In this document: positions 1-12,100 of the stretch, one piece after another
How positions within the stretch are numbered: position 1 is the stretch's first letter
Layout of the letters: each line of letters begins with the position of its first letter
Origin: Callaeas wilsoni
Lineage: Eukaryota; Chordata; Aves; Passeriformes; Callaeidae
Direction: 5' to 3'
Assembly (NCBI GenBank): GCA_013398955.1
Contig: VWPU01017878.1
Span: 1-64,000, forward strand
Length of the DNA: 64,000 bases
Translations under genes and position numbers: made by a program
Notes under the pieces: model-generated
Databases searched by the model: none
What the model was told of the DNA's origin: nothing
Seen by the model: only the letters and a program-made list of their open reading frames with translations

Positions 1-119
1 GGCGGCGAGGGGCCGGCGGGAGGGGGCGCTGCCGGCGGCAAAACCCGCGCGTCCCTCCGTCCGTCTGTGCGGCGGGCGGGGGTCGCGGGGCGGGATCGGC
101 GCGGGTTCGAGACCCGGCC
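1..119 (+). promoter_or_regulatory. RECK: RECK proximal promoter / 5' UTR in CpG island
   Basis: The stretch is very GC-rich and CpG-dense, and the CpG-rich zone continues through exon 1 into intron 1 to about 650. Two Sp1-type GC boxes are visible on the + strand at 74-80 (GGGCGGG) and 87-95 (GGGGCGGGA), and there is no TATA box, as expected of a CpG-island promoter. Mammalian RECK promoters are known to be controlled through Sp1 sites that mediate repression by oncogenic Ras; that these boxes do the same here is inference. The transcription start cannot be read from sequence and may lie upstream of the window. Confidence 0.6.
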
Positions 120-198
120 ATGGCGGCGGCGGCCGCTCGGTGGCCCTGGGCCCTGCTGTGCCTGGCGGCGGCCCCGCTGTTATGCCCCGCGGCGGCCG
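120..198 (+). CDS. RECK: RECK exon 1 (signal peptide)
   Basis: Encodes residues 1-26: an Ala-rich start, one Arg, then a Leu/Ala/Pro hydrophobic core, i.e. a cleavable signal peptide. Donor GTGAGT at 199; the exon ends one base into a Gly codon. The following intron (199-2444) holds the rest of the CpG island, a CR1 tail at 912-1086, and otherwise no feature I recognise. Confidence 0.95.
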
Positions 199-3100
199 GT
201 GAGTAGCGACCGCGGGGGAGGGAGCGGAGGGAGGCGGCTCCGCGGGTCGCTCTCTACAACATGGCGCAGGGGCGGCGTCGCCCGCGGGGATGCGGCGCCG
301 CGGGACTCTCCTGTCCGGCCGCAGTCGGGGCGGGATGCGGGAACCGGGGGAGAGGGCGGACGCCGCCCCGCACCTGCCCCGTGCCCGGGAAGCGGTAGCG
401 GCGCCGTCCCGGTGCCGGTCCGGTGCCTGCGCCGGCTCCCTGGGGAGGGAGAGCGCCCGCCGGGATCCCTGCGGCGAGGACCGGAGCCGGGGAGAGGCAC
501 TTCCATAGCTTCTATAGCGGCCGGATCTGCGGCGTCCCGCCCGGCAGGGTGACGGGCACAGACCTCCTCGTGTGCCCCAGCGCGTTCCGCGGCTCGGGGC
601 CGGGATGTGTGCCTTCGGCTGTCGCGCTGCCTGCGGATGAATTCCCAGGACTGTGGCTTGAAATGGTCCAGATGGGTAGAACCTGACGCCTAGGTTGCCA
701 TATGCAGTGTCAGAACAGGATGTGTGCTCCGGGGCTCGTATTCCTTGTCTTCAGTAGAAGAGTGGTATCGAACAAGGTATTGAGTATTTTAAAAAGTGAA
801 GGCAAGACGTTTAATAAAGAGAAGGATAGTGGTAAAATAGCTCCCTGCATTAAAGTTGTGATAGCAGATGGTTTGGTAATATGTGCTCGAAGCCCAGAAT
901 GCCAGTCATGTCCAGGTTTCCCAGAGGATGAATGCTCCATTCCTGGATGTGTTCCAACCAGGCTGGATGGGGCTGTAAGTAATCTGGTCTAGTGGAAGGT
1001 GCCCCTGCCCATGGCAGGGGGCTTGGAGATAGATGATCTTTAAGGTCTCTTCCAACCCAAACCGTTCTAGGAATCTATGTATCTGTAACTTCTTGACAGG
1101 ACCAAAAAAGAGTGGTGGAAAACGAAGGCAGCACGAGACAGGTATTGGAAAACACCTTTTAATAAATAGATAACATTGTTGTCATAGGAATGGAAAATAC
1201 AAAACATGTAGTACTTAAAAGCAGAAGACTGCGGTCACTAAGGCATTTATGGGCATTTCATTGTTGTTCTGTAGTTTTGGTTTCTAGTGAGGCTTGGTTT
1301 TAGGACAAAGGCAGTAAAAAACTAGTGGAATGAAATATGACGTACTCTGGACCAGCTTTCCATTGATAAGCCTACTAATATTGCAAGGAATTCATGGCCA
1401 AGTTCCTTCTAGATGGTTCAACCAAATCTGTTTAGTGAAAGACTTTGTTGTTGTTGTTGTACCAGTGTGATGTATAGTTCAGATGCAGCTCAGTAGAAAT
1501 CTTTAATCATTAAATGATCCTGTGTGCGAAGATGTGTGTGGAAGTAAAAGCTTTGAAGGACACGTCTGTCTGTTTTCTAAAACACTGGTCCAAACACAGG
1601 AAAGTGAGGTTGAAAATGCATATTAAGGCACTGTTCAATTCATTTTATATTGGCCAAGCTTAACCATGAATGAATAAAATATTTGAATGGTAGGGGGTGC
1701 AAAGCACAGCAGACTATAATGCTATAAATGCTGCTTTAAACTTTGGTGTTTCATCACTTCTCAGTGCTACAGTTCTCTTTCTCTTTTTTAAACTCTTGAT
1801 GTGTTCATATCTGTGTTTGCTCTATGACTTCCATCAAGTCAGGCAAATCCAGTCTTAATCATCCATCACTAGTGAAACAATTTACGGTTTTGTTCCAAGG
1901 TTTCTAGAGCACAGAGTTCAATGAGCAGCTATATGAAAAGAGGTCCCTGCTCTGATTGCCTTCGCCACCTGTACCTAACCAATTCTTGCACTTTTCAGAT
2001 TCTGTGAGATGATTCAATTTACAAAGGCACATATTCTCTACAGAGATTTTTGGTGGGTTTTTTGTTCGTTTTTTCATATTTATTCATTTTTAAGTTTCCC
2101 GCGAGTTAATAAATTGCATTGTCTCATGAAGGAGTTTGTCATGTGCCAAGCTAGTGCGAGTTAAGTAGCAGAAACGTGACTAGAGGCAGAAAGGGAGTGA
2201 GATCTCATTTTGGCGGCAATGGGTGTTCAGGGGTAGCTGTGAGATTTGTTGTAAAGATCTGCATCATTTTCAAAACAAAAAATTCTCTTGTTCATATTTT
2301 TCCTTTTGGGAAGGAAAGTTTCCCACAGTCATCTGTGGGCCAGAAAATTGTCCTAATAGTCAAATGTGTACTGTTGTTCAGAAATGATGGTTAAGTGTTG
2401 AAAATATTTTAAATATCCTTTTCCCTCTCCCTGCTTTTCCATAGGCTTGTCTTGTTGTTACCATGCAAAGGACAATTTAATGTGCCGTGATGTCTGTGAA
2501 CAGGTAAGCTTGTTTTAAATTTAATTCCATCAGAGTTGAAATTGTGCCTTTAGACAATGATGTAGCAACATTAAGGTTGTAACCTAATGATTGTCTGTCT
2601 GGATGCTGTGTGTGAATTGTGAGATGCAATGTTATCGAAATGAGAACTTAGAAGTTTTGAAACTGTAGTCCTCTTTCCTTTTGTAGTGGAAAATGGGTTC
2701 TGCTGAAGTTGAGGAGAAATAGATATACCAACCTGAGGCCACAATTTGGTCAAGAACTGATAAGCACATTGGGAAATGAGAGGAGTGAAGGTTTTTTTTC
2801 AGAATTTATGAATCTTGCATGTTTCCAAGTTCTGGGGAGTTCAAACTGAAGAACAAGATGCTGGTATTATTCTTTCTTCTTTCCAGTTCTCATTTGTCCA
2901 CTAAGCATCTCATTATGATACATGGCTTTGTGAATGCAGCAGAAATCTGCTCACTTACTCTATTCATAAGGCTGTTTGTTCTGAATCCAAGCTCAGAAAG
3001 TATTTTTCCATAACTTGTGTTTAGATTTATACCTGTGGGTAGTAATTTGTACAGCTTTGTGTGTGTGTGTAGTTATATATATTTATCTACGCAAGAATTT

Positions 3101-6100
3101 TACATCAGTAAAACTTACATACTTGTAGACACAATTTTTGCATTAAAATTGTGTTCTTACATCATACCTACCCTCTTTTGTTGTCTTCATTGCCCACTTT
3201 GGGGCTATTTGAGCAATAAACATGGTTTATTCAAAACTTTCACTTTAAATTGCACTTTTCCCTCCCTGCTATGTCTAGAGAATACAACCAAATCTTCTTT
3301 TGGCTTTCATATTGTTAGGCCAAACAAGGAAATGTCTTACAGTCTCTTTGCATAGGATATTCTCTCAAATCCTATAATAATTCTTTCAGTCCTTCCAGCA
3401 TAAGTATGTCTTTGAATAGAGATAAGCAAAACTATACCATGGCATTATAAAAAAAAGTATGGCACTCGGTCTTAAAAATTGTATTTGAACTTGGATGTAA
3501 GAGATAGATATCTAGTTCTGTATATAAAAAAATAAGTGATGAATTTAGTAGCTTCATTGGTACAGCATTTGGAAAAATCTGTCCATTTCTTTCTTGTGTT
3601 TCATTCGTTTGAAGTTTCCAGCTTATCATGTGAATTCCTGTTGGCTCTTCATGAAAGGCCTCCAGCTTTTTACTGTCAAATTCCATCCCAAATCTGCTAC
3701 ACAGGTTCTAATTATTACATAGTTTTCTGTGGGTTTTGTAAGCTACTCTGATCTTGCCTCATCTGGAGGATCTCTCTCCACTCGGATAATCAGCATATCC
3801 AGAATCTTAGTGATGAGAGGTCTAGAACAAGTCTGAAGCAGAACTGGTGCCCCTCAAAGTCTTCTATAATGAGCTGGCTTAGCTACCTCACACCAGGCTG
3901 GTGGCATCATTTTCTGTGTGATCCTTTGATACAGTCCAACAGGCTGACTGAAGGAGCTGTCTGCTGTTATTTTACTGATTTTCCTCTTCTGTAGCTTAAC
4001 TGTTTTGTGCAGCTGACAGGAGGAAGTTTCTTGGCCTGTTGTTGGATATGCACTTACAGATCAGATTTGGGGCCTCAGAGCAGACGAGGAGGAAGGAGGT
4101 TCGTTGAGGAGCTGTCTTGGCCTAACCAACAGATTGGAAGGAATACCACCGGGAGAAACAGTCCTTTCTACAGGGCATGGAGGCACTCATCTGCAAATGT
4201 GACTTTCTGGCTGAGGTCATTTGGTCTTCAGGGACTCAGATCTAGGACGTTGCAGGAATCACAAGGGTTTTTTGACCCTCAGACTGTTACTCATTGTCTG
4301 CTCATCTGTATGGACACCGGTGATAGTATTGAGGGAGGCCTTGCATGAGAGCCCAGGGACTGGGGTGAAAGGCACAGGACACCCAGTTATGTTGCCCTGG
4401 ATCCTGCCAGTTAAGGAAAAAGGCTTGATCAAGGGTAAGGAATTCTACTAACCAGTAAATCAGCTACTGTGAGACCTTTGAAAAAGAGAATTTGGGTTAC
4501 AGATTTGTTTGTCAACTAACATGTTTCAAACATCTAATTGTTTTGCATCCTTAATAAGTATTACTCCACTCTTAGCTTTAGTACCATCTTTTCATGAGTA
4601 TTTGATTAAACATGTCAGATACCATAGCACGGAGTAAGCAGGCCTCTCTTTCTTTAATTGACTTTTTTTTTCCTAAATTTATTTCTGAAAAGTTTCACAA
4701 TGATAGGTTACCTGGCAACATTCATCTCTATACCATTCCAGAGGACTCTATTCATATACTTCTCCAAGCATAAGGATGGTTCATCCCTGTCCTCAGGAAA
4801 ACACCTTAATGTTCCAAGAATCTGATTCAGATAAAGAGAGAAGTCATAAACAAGCTCTGGTGCAGAAAAGATATGGTATAGAGAGTGTAGAAGCAGGGAA
4901 GTGTTATACAAGAGGAATTTAGACATTTTGCCAAGGCAAGTAAGGTTATGTTGGGAAAGACAAAGCTCATCTGGAACTGAGACTTGTAGAGGATGTCAAG
5001 GGCAACAAGACATTTTATGGCAGTAGTTAAAGGCTGAAGAAGGAAAAATGTGAAGCTGTTGCTGAAGGCAGCATGGGATTTAGTGTCAGTAAATCATTCC
5101 TGGCCAACCTGATCTGATAATTAAGGCTGGATTTCTGCATGAGGGGAAAGGCATGGATGTCATTTGTGTTGACTGTAGCAAGTTCTTAAACATTAATTCC
5201 CTCAATGTATTTGTATCCATTTTAGGATCATATAGGTTTGGGGAATGGACAACTAGATGAGTAAAAAACTGGTTGTAAAATCAGGCTCAGAGATAGAAGT
5301 TAGTGGGTCCTACTTTGCCTGCAGGCTAAACAGAGGTGCAATACCAAAGAGCTGTGCCCTGGGACCTGTCCTGTTTAACATCTTTGTTAACGACCTGGAC
5401 AAGGTGGCTCTCATTGAGTTTTCAGACCGTATGAAGCTGAAAGGAAGTGCTGATAATCGTAATGGCAGGGATGTCATCCACAGGGACCTGGACAGATGGA
5501 AAGAATAAGCAGATGGACACCAAGGTCTGGTCTCATTCTTTGGCCAGTATGACCCTTCTTTGAGCAGGAGGTTGAAATAAGTGATCTTCTGACATCCCTT
5601 CCAACCTGAATTATTTTATTATTCTGTGATCTCAGAAGAGTCGAAATATTAATGCAGTTCTTTCTTTGCTCTCATTTCTGAAACAAGTGCTGTTGCTCTC
5701 TTGATTTTCTTTCAAAAAGTTTATCATGTTAGAATGGAACTGATAGTTTATTGTGTTAAAGTAGAACAAATTTAGAATAGAACTGTAATGTACTTTTCCT
5801 TCTGAAATTCATCTGTTTGTTACATCATTTCCAGTTTCATATCACATGTTAATTAGTCTGTTTCCATTCCTTTTGTTGACCAGTTTCTTGTTTTAATTTC
5901 TAAGTAAAACTTTATTAGACTGCTGAAGGAACAGCATCCACAACATCCTCAGTTGTATTCCGTCCAATACAGCTGGATTGTCTAATCTAGCCTAATCAGC
6001 TCCTGGGTGTTCCGTTTGCCTGTGGGTACTGTGCATTCCCCTGTTAGTTATGATTGTCTCTTTAACTAGTCTAGGTTTTGTTCTACCTTGTTCCACAAAA

Positions 6101-9100
6101 ATTACTTGCTTCAGGGTTTTTTTGAAGTTTAATTGCTTAAGGTCATGTAACATGTAGCAGAAGGTTAATGAAGTAAACAGAGTTGTATAGTACTTTGATA
6201 TGTGCTGCAGAAATCCTCTAGTTCACATTGCCCTTCCACATTCAGTTGAAACTTTTTGGTTGAAATGTTTGAGGAGGAAATTCTCATTCTCTTCTAAACA
6301 GAAAAAACTGCTTCTCTATAAAAAGTGAAACATTTGAAAAACTACAAATACATAAAAAGAAATCTTGAATTTGCACTGTATACATACTAACTGTTAGGCA
6401 AAGTTGTCAAAGAGTAGCTATTAGAGAAACTAGAAACAGTGAAATCAGTTGAAAAAAGTATTTGATGTGCCATTACATTCTATATGTTTTGAAGTGTGTT
6501 TTGTTTCTAACAGATTTTATCTTCTAAGAGTGATTCCCGTTTGAAGCACTTACTGCAGCGAGCACCTGAGTATTGTCCAGAATCAATGGTAAGGCTTGCT
6601 AGAAAAGCTCTTCAAATGAGATTTGAACCTCGAAGCAGGACTTTTTTTTTTTTTGTAAAGCCATCATAAATTATGCTACTTGCAATAAGGTGGCATGTAT
6701 AAGCTATAAAATGCAATGAAAATCTTATCTATGTTGTAAAAACTTGTGCTGGGTGATTGTCACTCAGGTGTTAGTGGCAGTGACTTAAATTAGATCATAT
6801 GTTCCCACATGTGTATGGCACAAAGCCATGAGGTCTTGGGCAAAGACAAGAAGGCCCTGATAGCTGCACAAATTGTTTATGGCCTTATCTGAGAAACTGA
6901 AGTAATGCTTTTATTGGATAAGTAAGATTAGGGTTTCCTGAAAGTTCTTTAGTGTCACTAAAGTTCTTTAGTTTCACTAAAAAAACAATGGGATCTGCTC
7001 CCTCTTCTAGGGACAATCTAATTGTAAATTTTAGAGTCTTATCTCTTGGCAGCCTTTTGCAGTCAGAAAAGCCTGCTTTCTTCTGGTAGTTTCTGTTACT
7101 TCTGAACAGTATCAATACTGTTTGCAGCAAGCCTAAAACGTATGCTCAGCTCAAGTGGGCTGTGAGTAGTAGTAGATGTGGGAATAACATTTGATAAGCA
7201 ACTTCACGAGACTGTGTTTGCTTGTAGATCCTTTCTTTCTATGTATCCAAGTTCCTTCAGTTTTTTGTTTCTGGGGGTCAACAGCTCTAAGGTGTCGGGA
7301 AGTTATAGACCGCTCCTGGTATGAGTAAAACCTGTCATGAAAACCTATTGAAGTGATGAATAGTATTTGATTTGGTACTGATTTTCTTTATCTTTCATTC
7401 CCTGATAAGATGAGTAGAATCTTACCTGTATAGTAGAGAAGTGCTTTTGATAAGACAGGATTGTAGATTATCTGAAAAGGGGAATATGACATGATGACTT
7501 TTATAACTCCCAATTACTATTTTTATAAGTGACAAGTCAGCTGTCCAGTGTGGATCTTAAATTAATACCGCTGAACTGGTGACATCTAGATATATAAAAT
7601 AGTTAACAGTTCAACTCAATACCATATTTGCTGTTCTCAGATATCTCTTGTCTTGTTGGACAGGTGTTCTGGTGCCATTTCACAGATGAGCAGATAGGTT
7701 TAAATTTAATCAGATGGTCAGTATTCTTGAGCACTGGTCACAGACATTGTGTGTATTCCTTCAAGTAATATGATAGAAAGGCTATTGCCTGGTATTAATT
7801 TAAAAAGTAGCTGTCAACACAAGAGGTGATTTTTTTCTTAGAATCATAGATTCATTTAGATTGGAAAAGACCCTAAAGATAACATTGAGTTCAACCATTA
7901 ACCTCCTCATGAAATAAAGGAAGTCAATTTAATCAAAGGGATGGAACTCATAGAAGTCGCAGCTCTTTACCGTCTTCTTTTGGTCTTGCTTTAGCTCTTG
8001 TCTAAGTAGAAAACTTCCACAGATACAGAGGAGGACAGTGTTAGATCATTAAATACACATCCATTGCAACTTTGGAAAGTCATCAATTCCTGTGGTAATA
8101 GATGTGTCATTGTGTGACAATATGCGTTGCTGTGTCAGTTTGATTGAAACCCTTTTCTAAATTTCTTTTTTGTGTGGTTATGTGCATTTAGGGTATTTTT
8201 AAGCTGGTGGGAAGGAATGCTAGGGCAATAAGCTTCTCCACACATCTTGGTCCTAGACAAATCTTATTCTTAGTCTAAGTTGCTGTTTAGTTCTGTAAAC
8301 ACTGATGGAGAGAGTTGACTAGCTTGTATATTCCCGATAACTGCATTATGTTCTGCCTCTGCAAAAATGCTGCTATTGATTCCATAGTCTGTGCATAGCA
8401 GCCCTGTCATCAAAGGAAATGTTACTCAGCTTGCATCATAGAACATCTTTAAAAGATGTTTAAGCATAAGAATTCTTCCAGTCAGATATTTAAAACCAAG
8501 TAGAAAAATGGTGAAATTGCTGTTTTGAGTTTGCTAGAAACTCTTATTCTGTAGACTTGCTTTTGCTTAACTGCATTTTTACTTTTCAGAGAGAAGTGTG
8601 GGGTTGTATAAATTCTTCTTTACCAGGTAAGAAATACCAGTTGGCTATTGAATCATTTTGCTTTTTCACCTTCTGTGTGTTTTGTTGTTGTCTGCCACCT
8701 GCACCTATAGGTTTCATGACAATTTAACTTCCATTATGCATCTAATATAAACTATATATGGTGTCTTGTTTCCTCTAGTATATAATGAGTTACCTGTGCA
8801 TTTTATTAACAGTTTTCCTAGTTAGAAAATATTTAATATGTTTGTATAATTAAATGTGTTCTTCTGTGACAAATCCAGGAAATATCAGCATTTCCTTCTT
8901 TTCAAGATTTTTTGGGTTTTTTGGTTTTGTTACACCTTAGCCCAATCTACAAAATCATTGACAATTACGACTTTACTCTAGATGCAGCATGATTTGAAAA
9001 AAAGCTGAGTAACACAGGGAAATAGTAAGAATTAGACAAACAGTTTAAGTGCAGAGGCTCAGATAATGAACCAAACTGTTTGGTGGGTTTAGAAAGTTAA

Positions 9101-12100
9101 AGCATAAATCACAAGATAGGACTGTAATGTTAAAAGGAGAGATCAAAAATATATGAGATCAGGCTTAACTAGTCCATTGTATCATGTGTCATTTCTAAAA
9201 GACTTTGAATGAAATTAGAACGCTATAGTTGGAAAAATGGGACTGAGGAAAGAGGAGGCTGTAAGAGTTTTACGGCATCTGCTCAGACTCCCCCCCCTCC
9301 TTCCTGTCCCCCCACCAGGCCTCGGAGGCAAACTGTTGATTCCAGTGCTTGTAAACAGACTCTTACTGGCTAAGTAAAACTGGCAAAATATATTCTCTTT
9401 TGGAGTTGCAGTATTTCTGTCTCATCTAAAACCTGATAAATTTTTAGCTGACGACAATACCTAATGTTCCTTGAAGTTCAGTAGCTAGATGAGTGGCAAT
9501 GCTTTTACTGCAAGCGAGAAATACATATTTTCTTTTGGATACTAGGTCTTATAAGCATGTGGAAAAGCACTGGAAATCTTTGTTAATGAACCACTCCCAA
9601 ATTGTCTTCCTCTGCTTTCTTTGTACCTGCACGAAGCTGGTCACTTTCCATCCTTCTTGCATCTGAAGTTATATTACTGTTTTCTTTTTTCTTGGTGCGA
9701 GCCAGTTTTAAAATTGCATTCCTGGTGAGATTTTGTAAATTAATAGGACAGCATTTTAGGGGAAGCTCTTATCCCTTTTCTGGTAAGTTGATACAGCTGG
9801 GTGTGTCTGGGAGGTGCCTGTACAGCAGTGCTCACAGACAGGACGAGCTAGAAACCTGTGTGCAGTTACCCAGCTTGCATCCTTTTGGAGTCACAGAGAC
9901 ACAGCAGGAAGGCTCCTACAGCAGGAGCGCTGATAGAGACAGGTACAAGAAGGATAGGCCAGGAAGCTGAGGAGCAGGAGCTGCACTTGATGTGAGATTA
10001 ACTGGATTGAATGGAGCTCTGCCTGGAATGGATGATGAGCCAGCTGAGAACAGCCGGTGGGCATGGGAGTGCATTGTATGGAGAGCCTGACATGGGTGAT
10101 GATGTGGGTGCCTGCTGCACATTGCCCCATCAGGCTGAAGTAGTAAATGAGGCCTTCTTTGTACAGCTGGAAGAAGTCTTGTGTTCACAGTCTTGTGTTT
10201 ATGGGCAACTTTAGTCACCCTGGTACCTTTTGAAGAGAAAACACACGAGAGCAGAGGCAATCTACTTGCAAGAATCCCATGGGTTATGGCCCTGGAGAGA
10301 AGAAGGTTCCAAGAGGGCTGGTTGACTTTCAAGGATCACCTTAGCCAAGCTCCACTTAATGCATGGTGAGGTTAGAAAAGCCAGAGCCTATCAAGAGTTG
10401 ATCCTGGTGAATTACGTGATGGGCAGCCAGAAAGCTGCTTGAACTACATCAGCACAAAAGGAAGACTGGGGAAAATGAGAGTCTGCTGCTCAGTGGGGCA
10501 GGAAACCTGGTGACAAATGACACTAAATAGCCCATGGTCTTCTTTGCCTCAGTCTTCACTAGTAAGATGAGCCTGCAGGAATGGCAGGTCCCTGAGATCA
10601 TTCGTAAAGTCTGGAGCAAGGAAGACTTGCACTTGATGGAGGAGGATAGGGCTAGGTATTGAGAGGGGATGCTGAGGACTATGAAGAAAGCAAGTTCACT
10701 TCTGCCTGTAGAAAAGGCAGGGAGGACCTGAGGAACTATAGGCTTGGACAGTTTCACCTCAAACCCTCGGAAGGTAATAGAACAGATCTTCCTGCAGACA
10801 ATTTCCAGATACATCAAGAACAAGAAGGTGATAGTTTATGGTCAGTACGGATATATGAAGGGGAAACTGTGCTTAACCACCCTGATAACCCCCTATGATG
10901 AGATGACTGCCTTTTTAGGTGAGGGGAAAGCACTGCATGTTGTCTATCTCAGCTTCAGTAAGGATTTAATTACTATTTTTTATAACTTGCTTGTAGACAA
11001 ACTGATGAAGTGTGGGCTGGATAAGTGAGCAGTGGGAGTGAAGTGAAAACTGGCCAAATTATTGAGCCAAAAGGTTTGGTCAGTGTCACAGAGTGCAGCT
11101 GTAGGCCAGTATCCCAAGGGTTGATGCTGGGTCTAGTCCTATTTAACATCTTTGTCAATGATGGGACAGACTTCATGCTCAGTTTATTCGCCAGTGATGC
11201 AGAAGTGAAAGGAGAGGTTGCTAGACCAGATAGTTGTGCTGCCATTCACAGGGATGTTGATTAACCAAAGGAACAGGCAGACAGGAACCTCATGAAATTC
11301 CAGAAAAAGAAATACACAGTCCTGCACCTGGTGAAGGCGCCATGCTCCACAGCATGCAGGAGGCTGGCCAGCTGGAAAGCAGCTTGGTAGAAACATACCT
11401 GGGAATCCTGGTGACCAGCAAGTGGAACGCGATCCAGCAATGTGCCCTTGCAACAAAGAAGACCAACAGCATCCGGACTGCATTAGCAAAACTGTTGCCA
11501 GCAGATCAAGGGAGCTGATCCTTCCCCTCTATTCAACGTTGGTGAGACTGCGTCAGGGATACTCTGTCCAGTTCTGAACATTTTAGGACAAGAAAACTAT
11601 GAACACACTGGAGCAAGTTCAGCAAAGAGCCACTGTAAGGTGATTAAGGAGCTGGAACATATATGAGGGCAGGCTGAGAGTCTGTGTTAGGCAATTAGAC
11701 GATTTGTTACAGCTCAGGAATCTGTATTGTACAGATGAATTTAATGAATTGTCATAACTATGGGCTCCAGTCAATTAATTGTGCACTGAAAGTGTATTTT
11801 CATCTAGAAATGCACACATCTTAACTACCTTGATGACAAAATTAGTAAGTTGCTGTATTAAGATTGAAGTTCAATGTTTCTTGAGAGTGTGACATCAATT
11901 TTTTATGCACAAGCCTGTCTGCTGGTTGGATATAACCTGGAAAGAGGGCCACTTGCCAAGAAAATATTAACGACAGCTGAAAATTATCAGTCTTCTTAAT
12001 TTGTTGTGTATTTGTAGCTTGCTTCATTCTTTTATCACCGTTTAGTTTAGTTCCAGTATGTCTGAAACCACAGACCTTGTATTGCACAAAATACAGATGC

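Noticed and set aside
67..686. Several overlapping ORFs on both strands (up to 161 codons)
   Set aside because: They lie in the CpG island, out of frame with RECK exon 1, and consist of Arg/Gly/Pro-rich low-complexity sequence; high GC removes stops.
9602..9970. 122-codon + strand ORF upstream of the CR1 fragment
   Set aside because: Runs from unique intron into repeat sequence; no domain and no splice support.
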